Source: Fidelibacterota bacterium (GTDB taxonomy: Bacteria > Fidelibacterota > UBA8477 > JABMPR01). Taken from it: a stretch of DNA of 64,000 nucleotides. Shown here one piece after another: positions 9,464 to 18,712 of this stretch. The notes under the pieces were generated by a model. The model saw nothing but the letters and a program-made list of their open reading frames with translations, did not search any database and was not told where the DNA came from. Both the position numbers and the translations under genes were made by a program. The stretch lies in NCBI GenBank assembly GCA_016844945.1, contig JAERTJ010000060.1, positions 1 through 64,000 of the forward strand, written 5' to 3'. Every line of letters starts with the position of its first letter. Positions within the stretch are counted from its first letter, which is position 1.

Positions 9464-10486
9464 ATGTCACTATCCCTGAAGTGGTTCATTGAAAGGATCA
9501 CCACTAAATTTGAATTCAAAATTGCCAGGAGCGCTGAGAGTTATTATGATGTTGTCATTCTTGAGTTGAGTGATGGAGAACATCTGTCATATGGTGAGGC
9601 TGCCCCATCAAGGCGTTATGAAAATGGATCTGATGCAATATTGGAATTGCTCCATACCCGAAAAGACCAAATACTGACGTTACCTATTGATGATGCTGAG
9701 AGCCGGCAGGATGCCATCGAAAAATTGTTTCCTGAGAGTTACTCTCTCCAGGCGGCTGTGGACACGGCCTTTTGGGATCTTCAGGGTCAAAGAGCTGGAA
9801 AGCCCCTATGGCAATTGTTTGGTGCAAACGAAAAAATGGTCACCTCATCCTATACGATTGGTATTTCCGACCTGAGCATGATTCCCGCCAAAATTGAAGA
9901 AGCCGCTCCCTACCCAATCTTGAAGATCAAATTAGGCACCGATTATGATCATGACATCATGCGCGCAATCCGAGCAGAAACGGATAAAGTCCTTCGTGTT
10001 GATGTCAATGAGGGCTGGAAAACCATTGATGACGCAAAGCGAGGTACAGAATGGTTGGCCGAAGAGAATGTAGAGTTTCTAGAACAACCTATGCCCGCAC
10101 ATCAGTTGGATGACATTGCCGAACTTCGTGAGTTCTCACCCTTACCCATCGTGGCAGATGAAAATTCTGTGAGACCTGAAGATCTGCCTGGTCTGGTAGG
10201 CGCATATGATGGCATCAATATCAAATTAATGAAATGCGGCGGTCTAACAAATGCCCGTAGAATGGTTGAACTCTCCCAAAAACACGGTTTTGATATTATG
10301 ATGGGCTGCATGGTCGAAACGGCTATTGGAATAACGGCTATGTCACAGCTCGGATCATTCGCTCGCTGGTTGGACTTGGATGGTAATGTTTTGCTGGCTA
10401 GAGATCCTTTCCTGGGTGTGGGAAATGAATCCGGTGAGCTCATATTATTAGATAAACCAGGGCTTGGTGTGAGTAAACGAAGTTAG
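9464..10486 (+). CDS. dgcA: Enolase-superfamily epimerase: DgcA / L-Ala-D/L-Glu epimerase-like
   Basis: Muconate-lactonising-enzyme subgroup enzyme (340 residues) that interconverts stereoisomers through paired lysines in a TIM barrel. Visible active-site elements, in order, are the KxK acid/base ILKIKLG, the metal ligands in RVDVNEGW, EQPMP and VADENS, and the second lysine in NIKLMKCGG. A D-x-D pair (Asp304, Asp306 in LDLDGN) sits at the end of the barrel; in dipeptide epimerases such a motif binds the ammonium group of the substrate. Sequence features thus favour a murein-peptide L-Ala-D/L-Glu epimerase, while the neighbouring dgcN favours N-acetyl-D-glutamate racemase (DgcA). AGGAG-type ribosome site (about 9454-9459) fits the ATG at 9464. 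Confidence 0.75.
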   Translation: MSLSLKWFIERITTKFEFKIARSAESYYDVVILELSDGEHLSYGEAAPSRRYENGSDAILELLHTRKDQILTLPIDDAESRQDAIEKLFPESYSLQAAVDTAFWDLQGQRAGKPLWQLFGANEKMVTSSYTIGISDLSMIPAKIEEAAPYPILKIKLGTDYDHDIMRAIRAETDKVLRVDVNEGWKTIDDAKRGTEWLAEENVEFLEQPMPAHQLDDIAELREFSPLPIVADENSVRPEDLPGLVGAYDGINIKLMKCGGLTNARRMVELSQKHGFDIMMGCMVETAIGITAMSQLGSFARWLDLDGNVLLARDPFLGVGNESGELILLDKPGLGVSKRS

Positions 10487-10519
10487 AAGTTAGAAGTTAG
10501 AAGTTAGAAGTTAGAAGTT
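10479..10519 (+). repeat. Heptamer tandem array (AGTTAGA), copy 1
   Basis: Five perfect copies of the heptamer AGTTAGA plus partial ends. The array begins at the very end of the preceding epimerase gene, whose TAG stop is part of the first copy. A longer array of the same unit is at 58749-58806. Because seven is not a multiple of three, the array places TAG in all three plus frames and TAA in all three minus frames. Confidence 0.9.
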
Positions 10520-10557
10520 CAGATCGAATATGCATAAATTTATTTCAGGAGTTTCAC

Positions 10558-12072
10558 TTGAAAGTACTTACCCGAATTATCATTCTCACAATAACGAATG
10601 TGCTTTTATTCACTTGCACCACAAACACCATGATATCTACATCAGTTCCCAAACAGGCATTTCTACGAAATGCTCAACAGCAGGTTGCGTATGAAGTAGA
10701 CACGCTGCTAAACAATGCAGGTACAGAAATGGGCTGGTGGGGTGCAAAAATTCAGTATGCTAATACAGGTGAGGTGATCTACGAACGGAATCCGGGAAAA
10801 TTATTCATGCCTGCTTCCAATATGAAACTGTATACAACTGCTGCAGCACTGTGTTTACTCGGACCTCAATATCGTTATGAAACTGATTTTATGACTCAGG
10901 GAATTATTGATGAGAAAGGGGTACTCCATGGCGATTTGATTATCAAGGGAAGTGGTGACCCATCCTGGTCCTGGCGTTTCTTTGATGGAAATTATGATTC
11001 CATTATGGTCATATTTGTTGATTCACTCAAGGCAAAGGGGATCACCAGCATTCAAGGGGATATCATTGGCGATGACAATGTTTTTGATGATCAGGATCTT
11101 GGTTATGGTTGGTCCTGGGATGATGAGAGCTATTACTATGCCGCTCAGTTGTCTGGATTATCGTATAATGAAAATTACATCGACTTTGACATAATTCCAG
11201 ATACGTTGAATTTGGGTAGTCCTGTCACACTTGTTCCTAAACCAATGACCGATTATTTGAATGTCCGCAATGAACTGATCACCGTTTCTAGTGATACCGC
11301 AACGGATTGGGGCTATGGGCGTGAGCGTACGACCAACAATGGTTGGTTCGACGGGTCTTATCGACTTGAAAAGGGGGAGACAGAGGAAACCATAACCATT
11401 CACAACCCAACACTTTTCACCGTTCATGTTCTTAAGGAACGTCTCAGCGAAGCGGGTATTGTGGTCAATGGTCAACTATTGGATGTGGATGACCTGAAAG
11501 ATTCTTTGAATTATGCGGAAACTTCAACTCTGTTTCGCTACACATCCCATCCCTTATCAGATATTATCAGCAAGGTCAATCGACCCAGTCAAAATTTTAT
11601 AGCAGAAAGCCTACAGAAAACCCTTGGCGCTGAATTTGGGAAAGAAGGATCCTCCTATGAGGGTCGGAAAATAGAAATGATGCTATTCGATTCCCTGGGA
11701 ATGGATGTTAAACATCTGAAACTTAGAGATGGCTCTGGTCTGGCCAGGCACAATCTGGTCTCACCAAACACCAGTGCATCATTACTGCAGATCATGTGGG
11801 ATCACCCACTTAGGAGTTATTATATAGAATCTTTACCACTCGCAGGGGTTACGGGAACGACTCGGAGACTGACGAAGGGTAGTTCAGCAGAGGGTAATGT
11901 ACGCGCCAAAACCGGTACTATTGGCTGGGTTCGAGCGCTCAGTGGCTATACATGGACCCAATCTGGTGAACCACTCATCTTCACGCTAATGGTAAATCAT
12001 TACACCATCCCAACCAGGGAGGTAAACAAGCGATTAGAGCAAATTGTAGCCATCCTATCTGATATGGAGTAG
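10558..12072 (+). CDS. dacB: D-alanyl-D-alanine carboxypeptidase/endopeptidase, PBP4 (DacB) family
   Basis: Peptidase S13 family enzyme that trims or cleaves peptidoglycan peptides in the periplasm. 504 residues starting at a TTG with AGGAG six bases upstream (10547-10551). The N-terminus is hydrophobic and ends LLFTC, so it may be a lipoprotein. The three penicillin-binding motifs are intact: SxxK with Ser87 and Lys90 (SNMK), SxN with Ser344-Asn346 (SQN), and KTG at 451-453. The large insert typical of class C PBPs lies between the first two motifs. Its position after a murein-peptide-type epimerase suggests, but does not prove, a peptidoglycan turnover theme. Confidence 0.94.
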   Translation: MKVLTRIIILTITNVLLFTCTTNTMISTSVPKQAFLRNAQQQVAYEVDTLLNNAGTEMGWWGAKIQYANTGEVIYERNPGKLFMPASNMKLYTTAAALCLLGPQYRYETDFMTQGIIDEKGVLHGDLIIKGSGDPSWSWRFFDGNYDSIMVIFVDSLKAKGITSIQGDIIGDDNVFDDQDLGYGWSWDDESYYYAAQLSGLSYNENYIDFDIIPDTLNLGSPVTLVPKPMTDYLNVRNELITVSSDTATDWGYGRERTTNNGWFDGSYRLEKGETEETITIHNPTLFTVHVLKERLSEAGIVVNGQLLDVDDLKDSLNYAETSTLFRYTSHPLSDIISKVNRPSQNFIAESLQKTLGAEFGKEGSSYEGRKIEMMLFDSLGMDVKHLKLRDGSGLARHNLVSPNTSASLLQIMWDHPLRSYYIESLPLAGVTGTTRRLTKGSSAEGNVRAKTGTIGWVRALSGYTWTQSGEPLIFTLMVNHYTIPTREVNKRLEQIVAILSDME

Positions 12073-12076
12073 ATGG

Positions 12077-12499
12077 ATGCGCATCAAAAAGATCAGTCAC
12101 ATAGCTGTTGCTGGAGACAATCCCTCTGAAACCCGTGAATTATATGAAAACATTCTGGGTCTCAATTTTAGTGGCTCGGAACCCGTGGAGCGTGAGGGTG
12201 TCACAACTCACTTTTTTGATGTTGGTGAGTCAAGTATTGAACTCTTGGAGCCCCTTTCAGATGATTCAGCCGTTGGCAAATTTCTTAAGAAACGTGGAGC
12301 AGGTCTTCATCATATAGCTCTGGAAGTTGAAAACCTGGATGGCTACGTTGAAAAATTAAAGCAAGCTGGAATTACCTTGCTCAGTGATGAACCTCAGCTG
12401 GGCGCTCACAATATGCGCATCATTTTTATCCATCCCAAATCTGCTGGTGGAGTCCTCATCGAGCTATGTGAAAGAGTTGAGCCCCCATACTCTGTTTGA
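12077..12499 (+). CDS. mce: Methylmalonyl-CoA epimerase
   Basis: Vicinal-oxygen-chelate protein of 140 residues that interconverts (2R)- and (2S)-methylmalonyl-CoA, linking propionyl-CoA or succinyl-CoA metabolism with methylmalonyl-CoA mutase. The metal ligands are seen in the N-terminal KKISHIAVA, in GLHHIALEV and in the C-terminal VLIELCE. The Mce pattern SIELLEP and HNMRIIFIHPKSAGGV supports this over other glyoxalase-fold families. Four bases separate it from dacB, so it is probably co-transcribed. The mutase genes are not in this window. Confidence 0.88.
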   Translation: MRIKKISHIAVAGDNPSETRELYENILGLNFSGSEPVEREGVTTHFFDVGESSIELLEPLSDDSAVGKFLKKRGAGLHHIALEVENLDGYVEKLKQAGITLLSDEPQLGAHNMRIIFIHPKSAGGVLIELCERVEPPYSV

Positions 12500-12544
12500 G
12501 AATTAATTCCAAGCTTTTCAGCATCTGAACTTTAGATTTTCCCC

Positions 12545-14371
12545 ATGACGACTGTTGAAGCTCCTTACAAAGCCAAGATAAAAGACCTGCCAACTCAACC
12601 AGGTGTCTATTTTTACTACGATAAAAATGGGAAGATCATCTATATCGGTAAGGCGAAGGTGCTGAAGAACCGGGTGAAATCCTACTTCACTGGGACCCCG
12701 GATAGTCCCAAAACTGCCCGCCTGGTGGCAAGAATCTGGGATTTACAGACTCTTGTAACCCGGACTGAAGTTGAAGCGCTGCTCACCGAAGCAAACTTGA
12801 TCAAGCAACATCGTCCCCGGTTTAATATTGACCTCAGGGATGATAAAACATTTCCCTATATCCGTATCACAAATGAGGATTATCCACAGGTCTTTGTGGA
12901 ACGTAATATTGTCAAAGACGGTTCCATCTATTATGGGCCTTATACCAATGTGAAGGGCTTGAGAGCTGCCCTGGCTGTCATCAAAAGAATTTTCACCATC
13001 CGTAGTTGCCATTACCGCATGGATGATGAATCAGTTGCTGCTAAAAAAGTGCAGCTGTGTCTGGATTATCATATCGGCAAATGTGATGGACCCTGTCAGG
13101 GTTTGATCACCAAAGAAGAATATGCAGAGATGATTCAACGCGTGGAAGATTTTCTCAAGGGACGAACAGATCCAGTAGATGCATACCTGGAGACCAGGAT
13201 GAAATCGGCGGCTGAAAATCTTGAGTATGAGCACGCCGCTCGTCATCGGGACCAATTGGAAGCGGTTAGGTCCTATGTGAGTCGACAACGCTTGAAAACC
13301 AGCGATTTTGAAGATCGGGACGTATTAGGGGTGGCGCGCCAGGATAATCTGACTTGCGGAATTCTAATTCGAATCCGGGCTGGAAAACTCATTGGGAAAG
13401 AGCAGTTCCGTTTTCGAGGAACCGAAGATGAAGACTTACCCTCCATTTTAAGTCGAATGATCACAAGAGTATATGAAGATGCATCATTCATACCCCGGGA
13501 GATCCTGGTGCCTGATGAGATCGCCGATGTAGAAATGATTCATGCCTGGCTTAAAGATGTATCAGGAACAAAAATTACCTTTAGCACCCCCTTGATTGGC
13601 GAGAAGAAAACACTCCTTGATCTTGCCGATCGGAATGCTGAACTGGTTCTCAAAGATTGGGCGCTTGAACAGGCCCAACGGGTTGAGATTGTACCCAAGA
13701 TGGTCCGATCACTCCAGGAGGACCTTAACATGACCGCTCCACCCCGTAGAATCGAAGGCTTCGATATATCTCATCTTGGTGGTACAGAAACTGTTGCTTC
13801 CCTGGTTTGTTTTATTGATGGCAAACCTGCGAAGCGAGAGTATCGCAAGTTTCAAGTTAAAACGGTAAAAGGGATTGATGACTTTGCAAGTATGAAGGAA
13901 GTCATCCACCGACGATATACCAGGGTAAAAACAGAAGGATTATCTGAACCTGATCTGATTCTAATTGATGGGGGTAAAGGACAATTGAGTGCCGCCGTTG
14001 AGGTGATGGAGCGACTCGGTATGTCGCATATTCCAATCCTCGGTCTGGCCAAACGACTTGAGGAGGTCTTTTTGCCAGGTGAGTCACTCTCATTGGGTAT
14101 CCCCAAGACAAGCCCCTCTATCATTTTACTACGCCGTATTCGGGATGAGGCACACCGTTTTGCCATCACTTTCCAGAGAAAAAGGCGGGGAAAAGCCATG
14201 GTACATTCTGCCCTGGATGACCTGGAGGGTATTGGACCCTCACGTCGGGTTGCACTCCTGACATATTTTCGTTCACTAAAGAATTTGAAAAATGCCAGCA
14301 TTGAGGAAATCGCCCACGTACCCGGGATATCAACCACCATGGCAACGAGAATCAAGGAAGCTTTGAAATAA
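12545..14371 (+). CDS. uvrC: Excinuclease ABC subunit C
   Basis: Dual-incision nuclease of nucleotide excision repair, acting with UvrA and UvrB. 608 residues with the expected order: GIY-YIG domain (QPGVYFYYDKNGKIIYIGKAK region, residues about 19-39), a four-cysteine region (CHYR, then CLDYHIGKCDGPC) matching the cluster reported to hold an iron-sulfur centre in E. coli UvrC, the UVR motif that contacts UvrB (near residue 220), the RNase-H-like second nuclease (FDISHLGGTETVASLV and LILIDGGKGQL), and C-terminal helix-hairpin-helix repeats. All expected parts are present. Confidence 0.97.
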   Translation: MTTVEAPYKAKIKDLPTQPGVYFYYDKNGKIIYIGKAKVLKNRVKSYFTGTPDSPKTARLVARIWDLQTLVTRTEVEALLTEANLIKQHRPRFNIDLRDDKTFPYIRITNEDYPQVFVERNIVKDGSIYYGPYTNVKGLRAALAVIKRIFTIRSCHYRMDDESVAAKKVQLCLDYHIGKCDGPCQGLITKEEYAEMIQRVEDFLKGRTDPVDAYLETRMKSAAENLEYEHAARHRDQLEAVRSYVSRQRLKTSDFEDRDVLGVARQDNLTCGILIRIRAGKLIGKEQFRFRGTEDEDLPSILSRMITRVYEDASFIPREILVPDEIADVEMIHAWLKDVSGTKITFSTPLIGEKKTLLDLADRNAELVLKDWALEQAQRVEIVPKMVRSLQEDLNMTAPPRRIEGFDISHLGGTETVASLVCFIDGKPAKREYRKFQVKTVKGIDDFASMKEVIHRRYTRVKTEGLSEPDLILIDGGKGQLSAAVEVMERLGMSHIPILGLAKRLEEVFLPGESLSLGIPKTSPSIILLRRIRDEAHRFAITFQRKRRGKAMVHSALDDLEGIGPSRRVALLTYFRSLKNLKNASIEEIAHVPGISTTMATRIKEALK

Positions 14372-14410
14372 CCGGACATTGAGCCTGCCGAAATGTCTAT
14401 GGTTGAGAGT

Positions 14411-14447
14411 AACCCCGTTGGTTTCTACAAGCTCAACCTCCGGGGTT
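14411..14447 (+). terminator. Hairpin after uvrC, possible terminator
   Basis: AACCCCG (14411-14417) pairs with CGGGGTT (14441-14447); three more bases (TTG with CAA) can pair inside with a bulge. The only T-rich stretch follows 13 bases later (about 14461-14465), which is far for a classic intrinsic terminator, so this is a weak call. Confidence 0.35.
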
Positions 14448-14484
14448 TAGGAGCGATAGGTTTTTAAGTATTGGGAGAAAAATT

Positions 14485-15117
14485 ATGGCGTTTGATTTTA
14501 CCGAAAAGGAAAAGGGAATTCAGCCACGGACTATCTGGTGTCTTGGAAGAAATTACGCCAAACATGCAGAGGAGCTGGGTAATGAGGTAGAGGCAAAGCC
14601 ACTTGTCTTCCAAAAAGGACTGAATGCGCTTACACCCATACGGAGTACTCAACCGCTTTTTCCCGGGCATGGCGCCGTGCACTATGAAACTGAAATCGTG
14701 GCATTGATGGACAGAAATGACCAGGGTTCTTTTATAACTGGGATTGGTCTGGGGTTGGATCTCACGCTCCGTGATTTACAGACCGAATTGAAAGCAGCTG
14801 GGAAGCCATGGACCCTCGCCAAATCATTTGATGGAGCAGCCATTGTATCGCGCTTTATCTCCATGAATGAAATAACTTCTCTGAATCAGATTCGATTTAC
14901 CATGACCATTAATCAGGAGGTTCGACAGAGAGGGGACAGCAGTCAAATGATTCTACCTCTTGAAAAGATTCCTGTCTACCTGGAGGAATTTACTGACTTG
15001 CAACCCGGTGATATTATCTTCACCGGCACGCCTGAAGGAGTGGGCGTATTAAATTCGGGTGATGAAGTAAGTCTCGACCTGGCTGGTCATCACATGGGTA
15101 CAGTCAGATTCAAGTGA
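14485..15117 (+). CDS. Fumarylacetoacetate hydrolase family protein
   Basis: Short FAH-fold enzyme of 210 residues, like FAHD1-type acylpyruvases/oxaloacetate decarboxylases and the C-terminal isomerase domain of HpcE-type proteins. Metal-binding acidic residues are in HYETEIVALMD and the later GLGLDLTLRDLQ; IFTGTPEGVGVL is the conserved loop. CLGRNYAKHAEELGNE is the usual N-terminus of this subfamily. Without aromatic-catabolism genes nearby, the physiological substrate is not known; an acylpyruvase or oxaloacetate decarboxylase role is the most general possibility. Confidence 0.82.
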   Translation: MAFDFTEKEKGIQPRTIWCLGRNYAKHAEELGNEVEAKPLVFQKGLNALTPIRSTQPLFPGHGAVHYETEIVALMDRNDQGSFITGIGLGLDLTLRDLQTELKAAGKPWTLAKSFDGAAIVSRFISMNEITSLNQIRFTMTINQEVRQRGDSSQMILPLEKIPVYLEEFTDLQPGDIIFTGTPEGVGVLNSGDEVSLDLAGHHMGTVRFK

Positions 15118-15190
15118 ATCATATGGTTGTCTAACCCAGAGAATAATCAGGATCACGAAGCAAAAGATTAGAAAGAATTACATAAACACC

Positions 15191-16783
15191 ATGACCACAA
15201 CCACAACTTCAAATGTACGTGTTCGATTTGCGCCAAGCCCAACGGGTTACCTCCATATTGGTGGGGTTAGAACAGCTCTGTTTAACTATTTGTTTGCCAA
15301 GAAACATGGCGGTAAGTTTATTCTCCGGGTTGATGATACGGATCAAGCTAGAAATGTGACTGAAGCCTTACAGCCGATCATGGATGGATTTAAATGGTTG
15401 GGGATTGATTGGGATGAAGGTCCTGGTCTGGGAGGTCCACATGGGCCCTACTTCCAGTCTCAACGTTCAGAATTATACCAGGTCGCAGTTGAAAAACTGC
15501 TTGCTTCGGGAAAAGCATACAAGGATTACTCTCAGCCAGAAGAATTTGGTGCTGAACGCAAGGCAGCTGAGAATGAAAAGAGACAGTTCATTTATAGTCG
15601 TACCTGGATGTCAGAGAGTGATGAGCAGTCTGCAACATTTGAAGCTGAAGGACGTGAATACGTCGTTCGCCTGAAGATGCCCAGAGAAGGCAAGTGCGAA
15701 TTTCAGGATATGGTCAGGGGAAATATGTCCTTTGAGTGGGCAGGTGAACAGGATCATGTCATCCAGCGTAAAGATGGATCGTGCTTGTATCATCTGACCA
15801 GTGTTGTAGATGATGGTGCCTTTGAAATCAGCCATGTTATCAGGGCTATTGAACATCTACCCAATACACCGCGTCAAATATTTATCGCCCAGAGTCTGGG
15901 ACTTGAATTACCTGTCTTTGCTCACCTCCCCTTTGTTGCAGAGCCCGGTAGCCCAAATAAACTGAGCAAACGCAAGCTGGATAAATATCTAAAAAATAGA
16001 GACTTCAAAGTATTGTATGATCATGGCGAACGTATTGCAGATCAAATCGGTTTTGAAGCGAGTCCAGATACTTTCAACCCTGTCATCATTGACTTCTATA
16101 GGGAAATTGGTTTTCTGCCAGACGCGATTATTAATTACTTACTTCTGCTGGGATGGTCCCTGGATGATAAAACAGAGGACTTTACCCGAGAGGAGATGAT
16201 CAGGGATTTTAGCCTGGATCGTATCAACAAAGCTCCAGCCAGCTTTGATCCTTCAAAACTCTCAGCCTTCCAAAGCCATTATATGTGGCGTCTCGACATG
16301 GATCAGAAGCTTGAGATGGTTCTCCCATATCTCCAAAAAGCTGATCTCATAGCCACACCTGTATCAGATGAAATCAAAAATAAAGTAAAAGCTGTTGTCC
16401 TGGCAGCTAATGAGAGAATCTCAATTGCCGGGGATATTCTAGATTACTATGAATATTTCCAGGCAAGTGATTCAATTGTCTATGAAGAAAAACCTTTCCG
16501 AAAAAGACTTGTTAATGCCCAAGCCCAACGTGCACTTCTGGTCAAGTTTCGTGCTGTAATGCCAGATATTTCAGACTATTCCGCTACTGGTCTGGATGAA
16601 TATATCCACAATTTTGTGGAAGGTGAAGGCGTAGGCATGGGCATGATTGTTCATGCAATTCGGGTGGCAATCACAGGGAAAGCCGTCGGCTTTGGTCTAT
16701 TTGATATCATGTCAATTCTAGGCAAACAGGAATGCATGGATCGTATCGATCGCGCTCTTGACCTGGTAAACCAACAACAATAA
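15191..16783 (+). CDS. gltX: Glutamyl-tRNA synthetase
   Basis: Class I aminoacyl-tRNA synthetase charging tRNA-Glu. 530 residues. The HIGH equivalent is HIGG in PSPTGYLHIGGVRTALFN, VDDTDQAR is the usual acidic motif, and the KMSKS equivalent is KLSKR at residues 257-261. The C-terminal anticodon-binding helical domain is complete. A separate glnS follows directly, so this enzyme need not mischarge tRNA-Gln, although discrimination cannot be proved from sequence by eye. The 120-base gap to glnS holds only weak AT-rich inverted repeats. Confidence 0.97.
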   Translation: MTTTTTSNVRVRFAPSPTGYLHIGGVRTALFNYLFAKKHGGKFILRVDDTDQARNVTEALQPIMDGFKWLGIDWDEGPGLGGPHGPYFQSQRSELYQVAVEKLLASGKAYKDYSQPEEFGAERKAAENEKRQFIYSRTWMSESDEQSATFEAEGREYVVRLKMPREGKCEFQDMVRGNMSFEWAGEQDHVIQRKDGSCLYHLTSVVDDGAFEISHVIRAIEHLPNTPRQIFIAQSLGLELPVFAHLPFVAEPGSPNKLSKRKLDKYLKNRDFKVLYDHGERIADQIGFEASPDTFNPVIIDFYREIGFLPDAIINYLLLLGWSLDDKTEDFTREEMIRDFSLDRINKAPASFDPSKLSAFQSHYMWRLDMDQKLEMVLPYLQKADLIATPVSDEIKNKVKAVVLAANERISIAGDILDYYEYFQASDSIVYEEKPFRKRLVNAQAQRALLVKFRAVMPDISDYSATGLDEYIHNFVEGEGVGMGMIVHAIRVAITGKAVGFGLFDIMSILGKQECMDRIDRALDLVNQQQ

Positions 16784-16903
16784 AACACCAGCCCATAAGG
16801 CTAAAATTCATCATGGCTAACCCATGAATGAATATGTATGTTATTTGCTGATTTATTTTAATAGCAACAACCCTTGAATTTGGGTCGGATAGATGAGGAA
16901 AGT

Positions 16904-18622
16904 ATGGCGACAGAACTAAATACTGAAAATGGTGAGTCCGGGGCTGAAACATCCGGTAAGCCACTAAATTTTGTTGAAGAAATCATCCATGATCACCTGA
17001 AGTCTGGTCGATTTGGTGAGCGGGTGCATACTCGATTCCCACCTGAACCCAATGGCTATCTTCATATTGGGCATGCAAAATCTATTGCTCTGAATTTCAG
17101 CCTTGCAGAAAAGTATGGAGGTCTCTGCAATCTAAGGTTTGATGATACCAACCCCAGCAAAGAGGAAGTAGAATACGTTGAGGCTATCAAGGATGATATC
17201 TGTTGGCTGGGTTTTGATTGGGAAGACAGAGAATATTTTGCATCGGATTACTTCGAACAGCTCTATGAATGGGCGGTTAAACTTATCAATGATGGTCTAG
17301 CTTATGTATGTGATCTAAGCTCAGAAGAGGGTCGCGAATACCGCGGAACACCGACCGAACCAGGAAAAAACAGCCCCTATAGAGATCGCAGCATTGGAGA
17401 AAATCTCGATTTGTTTGAGCGAATGAAGGCTGGTGAATTTCCTGATGGATCCAGAACATTGAAAGCCAAAATTGACATGTCTCATCCCAACTTTCACATG
17501 CGAGATCCCGTGATATATCGGATTTTACATAGCCACCATCACCGTACAGGCGATGATTGGTGTATTTACCCCATGTATGATTTTACCCATGGCCAGTCTG
17601 ATTCCATTGAAAAGATCACCCAGTCAATTTGTACACTTGAATTCGAAAATCATCGCCCACTCTATGACTGGTTTTGCGATAAATTGGAAATACACCACCC
17701 CCAGCAAATTGAATTTGCACGACTGAATCTGACCTATACTGTTATGAGTAAACGCAAGTTTCTGACGCTGGTTGATGAAGGATACGTCAGTGGATGGGAT
17801 GACCCCAGAATGCCTACTATCTCGGGATTGCGTCGCAGAGGCTATACGCCTGAATCTATTCGCAATTTTTGTGAGTACATTGGTGTTGCCAAGCACAATA
17901 GTGTGGTTGATGTGACGATCCTTGAGAATCAGGTGCGTGAACATCTTAATGCAATTGCCCCACGGGTTATGGCTGTCTTAAACCCCATCAAGGTGGTGAT
18001 AGAAAACTACCCCGATGGAAAAGTTGAAGAACTTGAAGCAGTGAACAACCCTGAAGATGCAAGTGCAGGCAACCGGATTGTACCTTTCACAAAAGAAATC
18101 TATATCGATAAGAATGACTTTATGGAAGTACCTGTTAAAAAGTATTTCCGACTTGCACCTGGCAAAGAAGTCAGGCTGCGTTATGGCTATATACTCAAAT
18201 GTGAATCAGTCGTTAAGAATGATGCTGATGAAATTGTTGAATTGCGGTGCACCATTGATCTAGAGACATTGGGTAAGCAGCCAACTGATCGAAAGGTCAG
18301 AGGCGTTATTCATTGGGTATCTGCAGAACAGGCAATCGATGCTGAAATTCGCCTCTATGATAGATTGTTTAAGGTTGAACACCCTGATAAGGTTGAAGAG
18401 GGACAGGATTTTAGGTCCAATATCAATCCCGATTCACTGGAAGTCATCCAACACGCCAAGGTTGAGCCTTCCCTCCATGGGGTGACAGCAGGGGAGCGTT
18501 TCCAGTTTGAGCGTGTGGGATACTTCAGCGTGGATCCTGATACCACAAATGACAAGCCCGTCTTTAATCGGATTGCATCTCTCAGGGATAGCTGGGCAAA
18601 AATTGCGAGAAAATCCCGATAA
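16904..18622 (+). CDS. glnS: Glutaminyl-tRNA synthetase
   Basis: Class I synthetase charging tRNA-Gln directly. With the start at ATG 16904 the protein has 572 residues, near the usual 550-570. This start is preferred over an in-frame TTG at 16874 because a GAGGAA ribosome site sits just before it. Motifs: [22 protein letters not shown], and VMSKRKF as the KMSKS loop followed by [17 protein letters not shown]. The two C-terminal anticodon-binding beta-barrels are present. GlnS is derived from a GltX-type ancestor and the two lie side by side here. Confidence 0.96.
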   Translation: MATELNTENGESGAETSGKPLNFVEEIIHDHLKSGRFGERVHTRFPPEPNGYLHIGHAKSIALNFSLAEKYGGLCNLRFDDTNPSKEEVEYVEAIKDDICWLGFDWEDREYFASDYFEQLYEWAVKLINDGLAYVCDLSSEEGREYRGTPTEPGKNSPYRDRSIGENLDLFERMKAGEFPDGSRTLKAKIDMSHPNFHMRDPVIYRILHSHHHRTGDDWCIYPMYDFTHGQSDSIEKITQSICTLEFENHRPLYDWFCDKLEIHHPQQIEFARLNLTYTVMSKRKFLTLVDEGYVSGWDDPRMPTISGLRRRGYTPESIRNFCEYIGVAKHNSVVDVTILENQVREHLNAIAPRVMAVLNPIKVVIENYPDGKVEELEAVNNPEDASAGNRIVPFTKEIYIDKNDFMEVPVKKYFRLAPGKEVRLRYGYILKCESVVKNDADEIVELRCTIDLETLGKQPTDRKVRGVIHWVSAEQAIDAEIRLYDRLFKVEHPDKVEEGQDFRSNINPDSLEVIQHAKVEPSLHGVTAGERFQFERVGYFSVDPDTTNDKPVFNRIASLRDSWAKIARKSR

Positions 18623-18712
18623 GTACAAGATTCTTTTCGAGCATTGTCACTTGCAATCCTGACTTGAAGGGCATTAATTTCAGAGCGAATAATCTGGAAA
18701 TCTGGGGATAAT

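Noticed and set aside
10479-10519. CRISPR array or replication-origin iterons
   Set aside because: The unit is a seven-base tandem repeat without spacers, and no DnaA boxes, cas or replication genes are near.
13852-14379. Long minus-strand frame opposite uvrC
   Set aside because: Covers conserved uvrC domains on the other strand and resembles no family.
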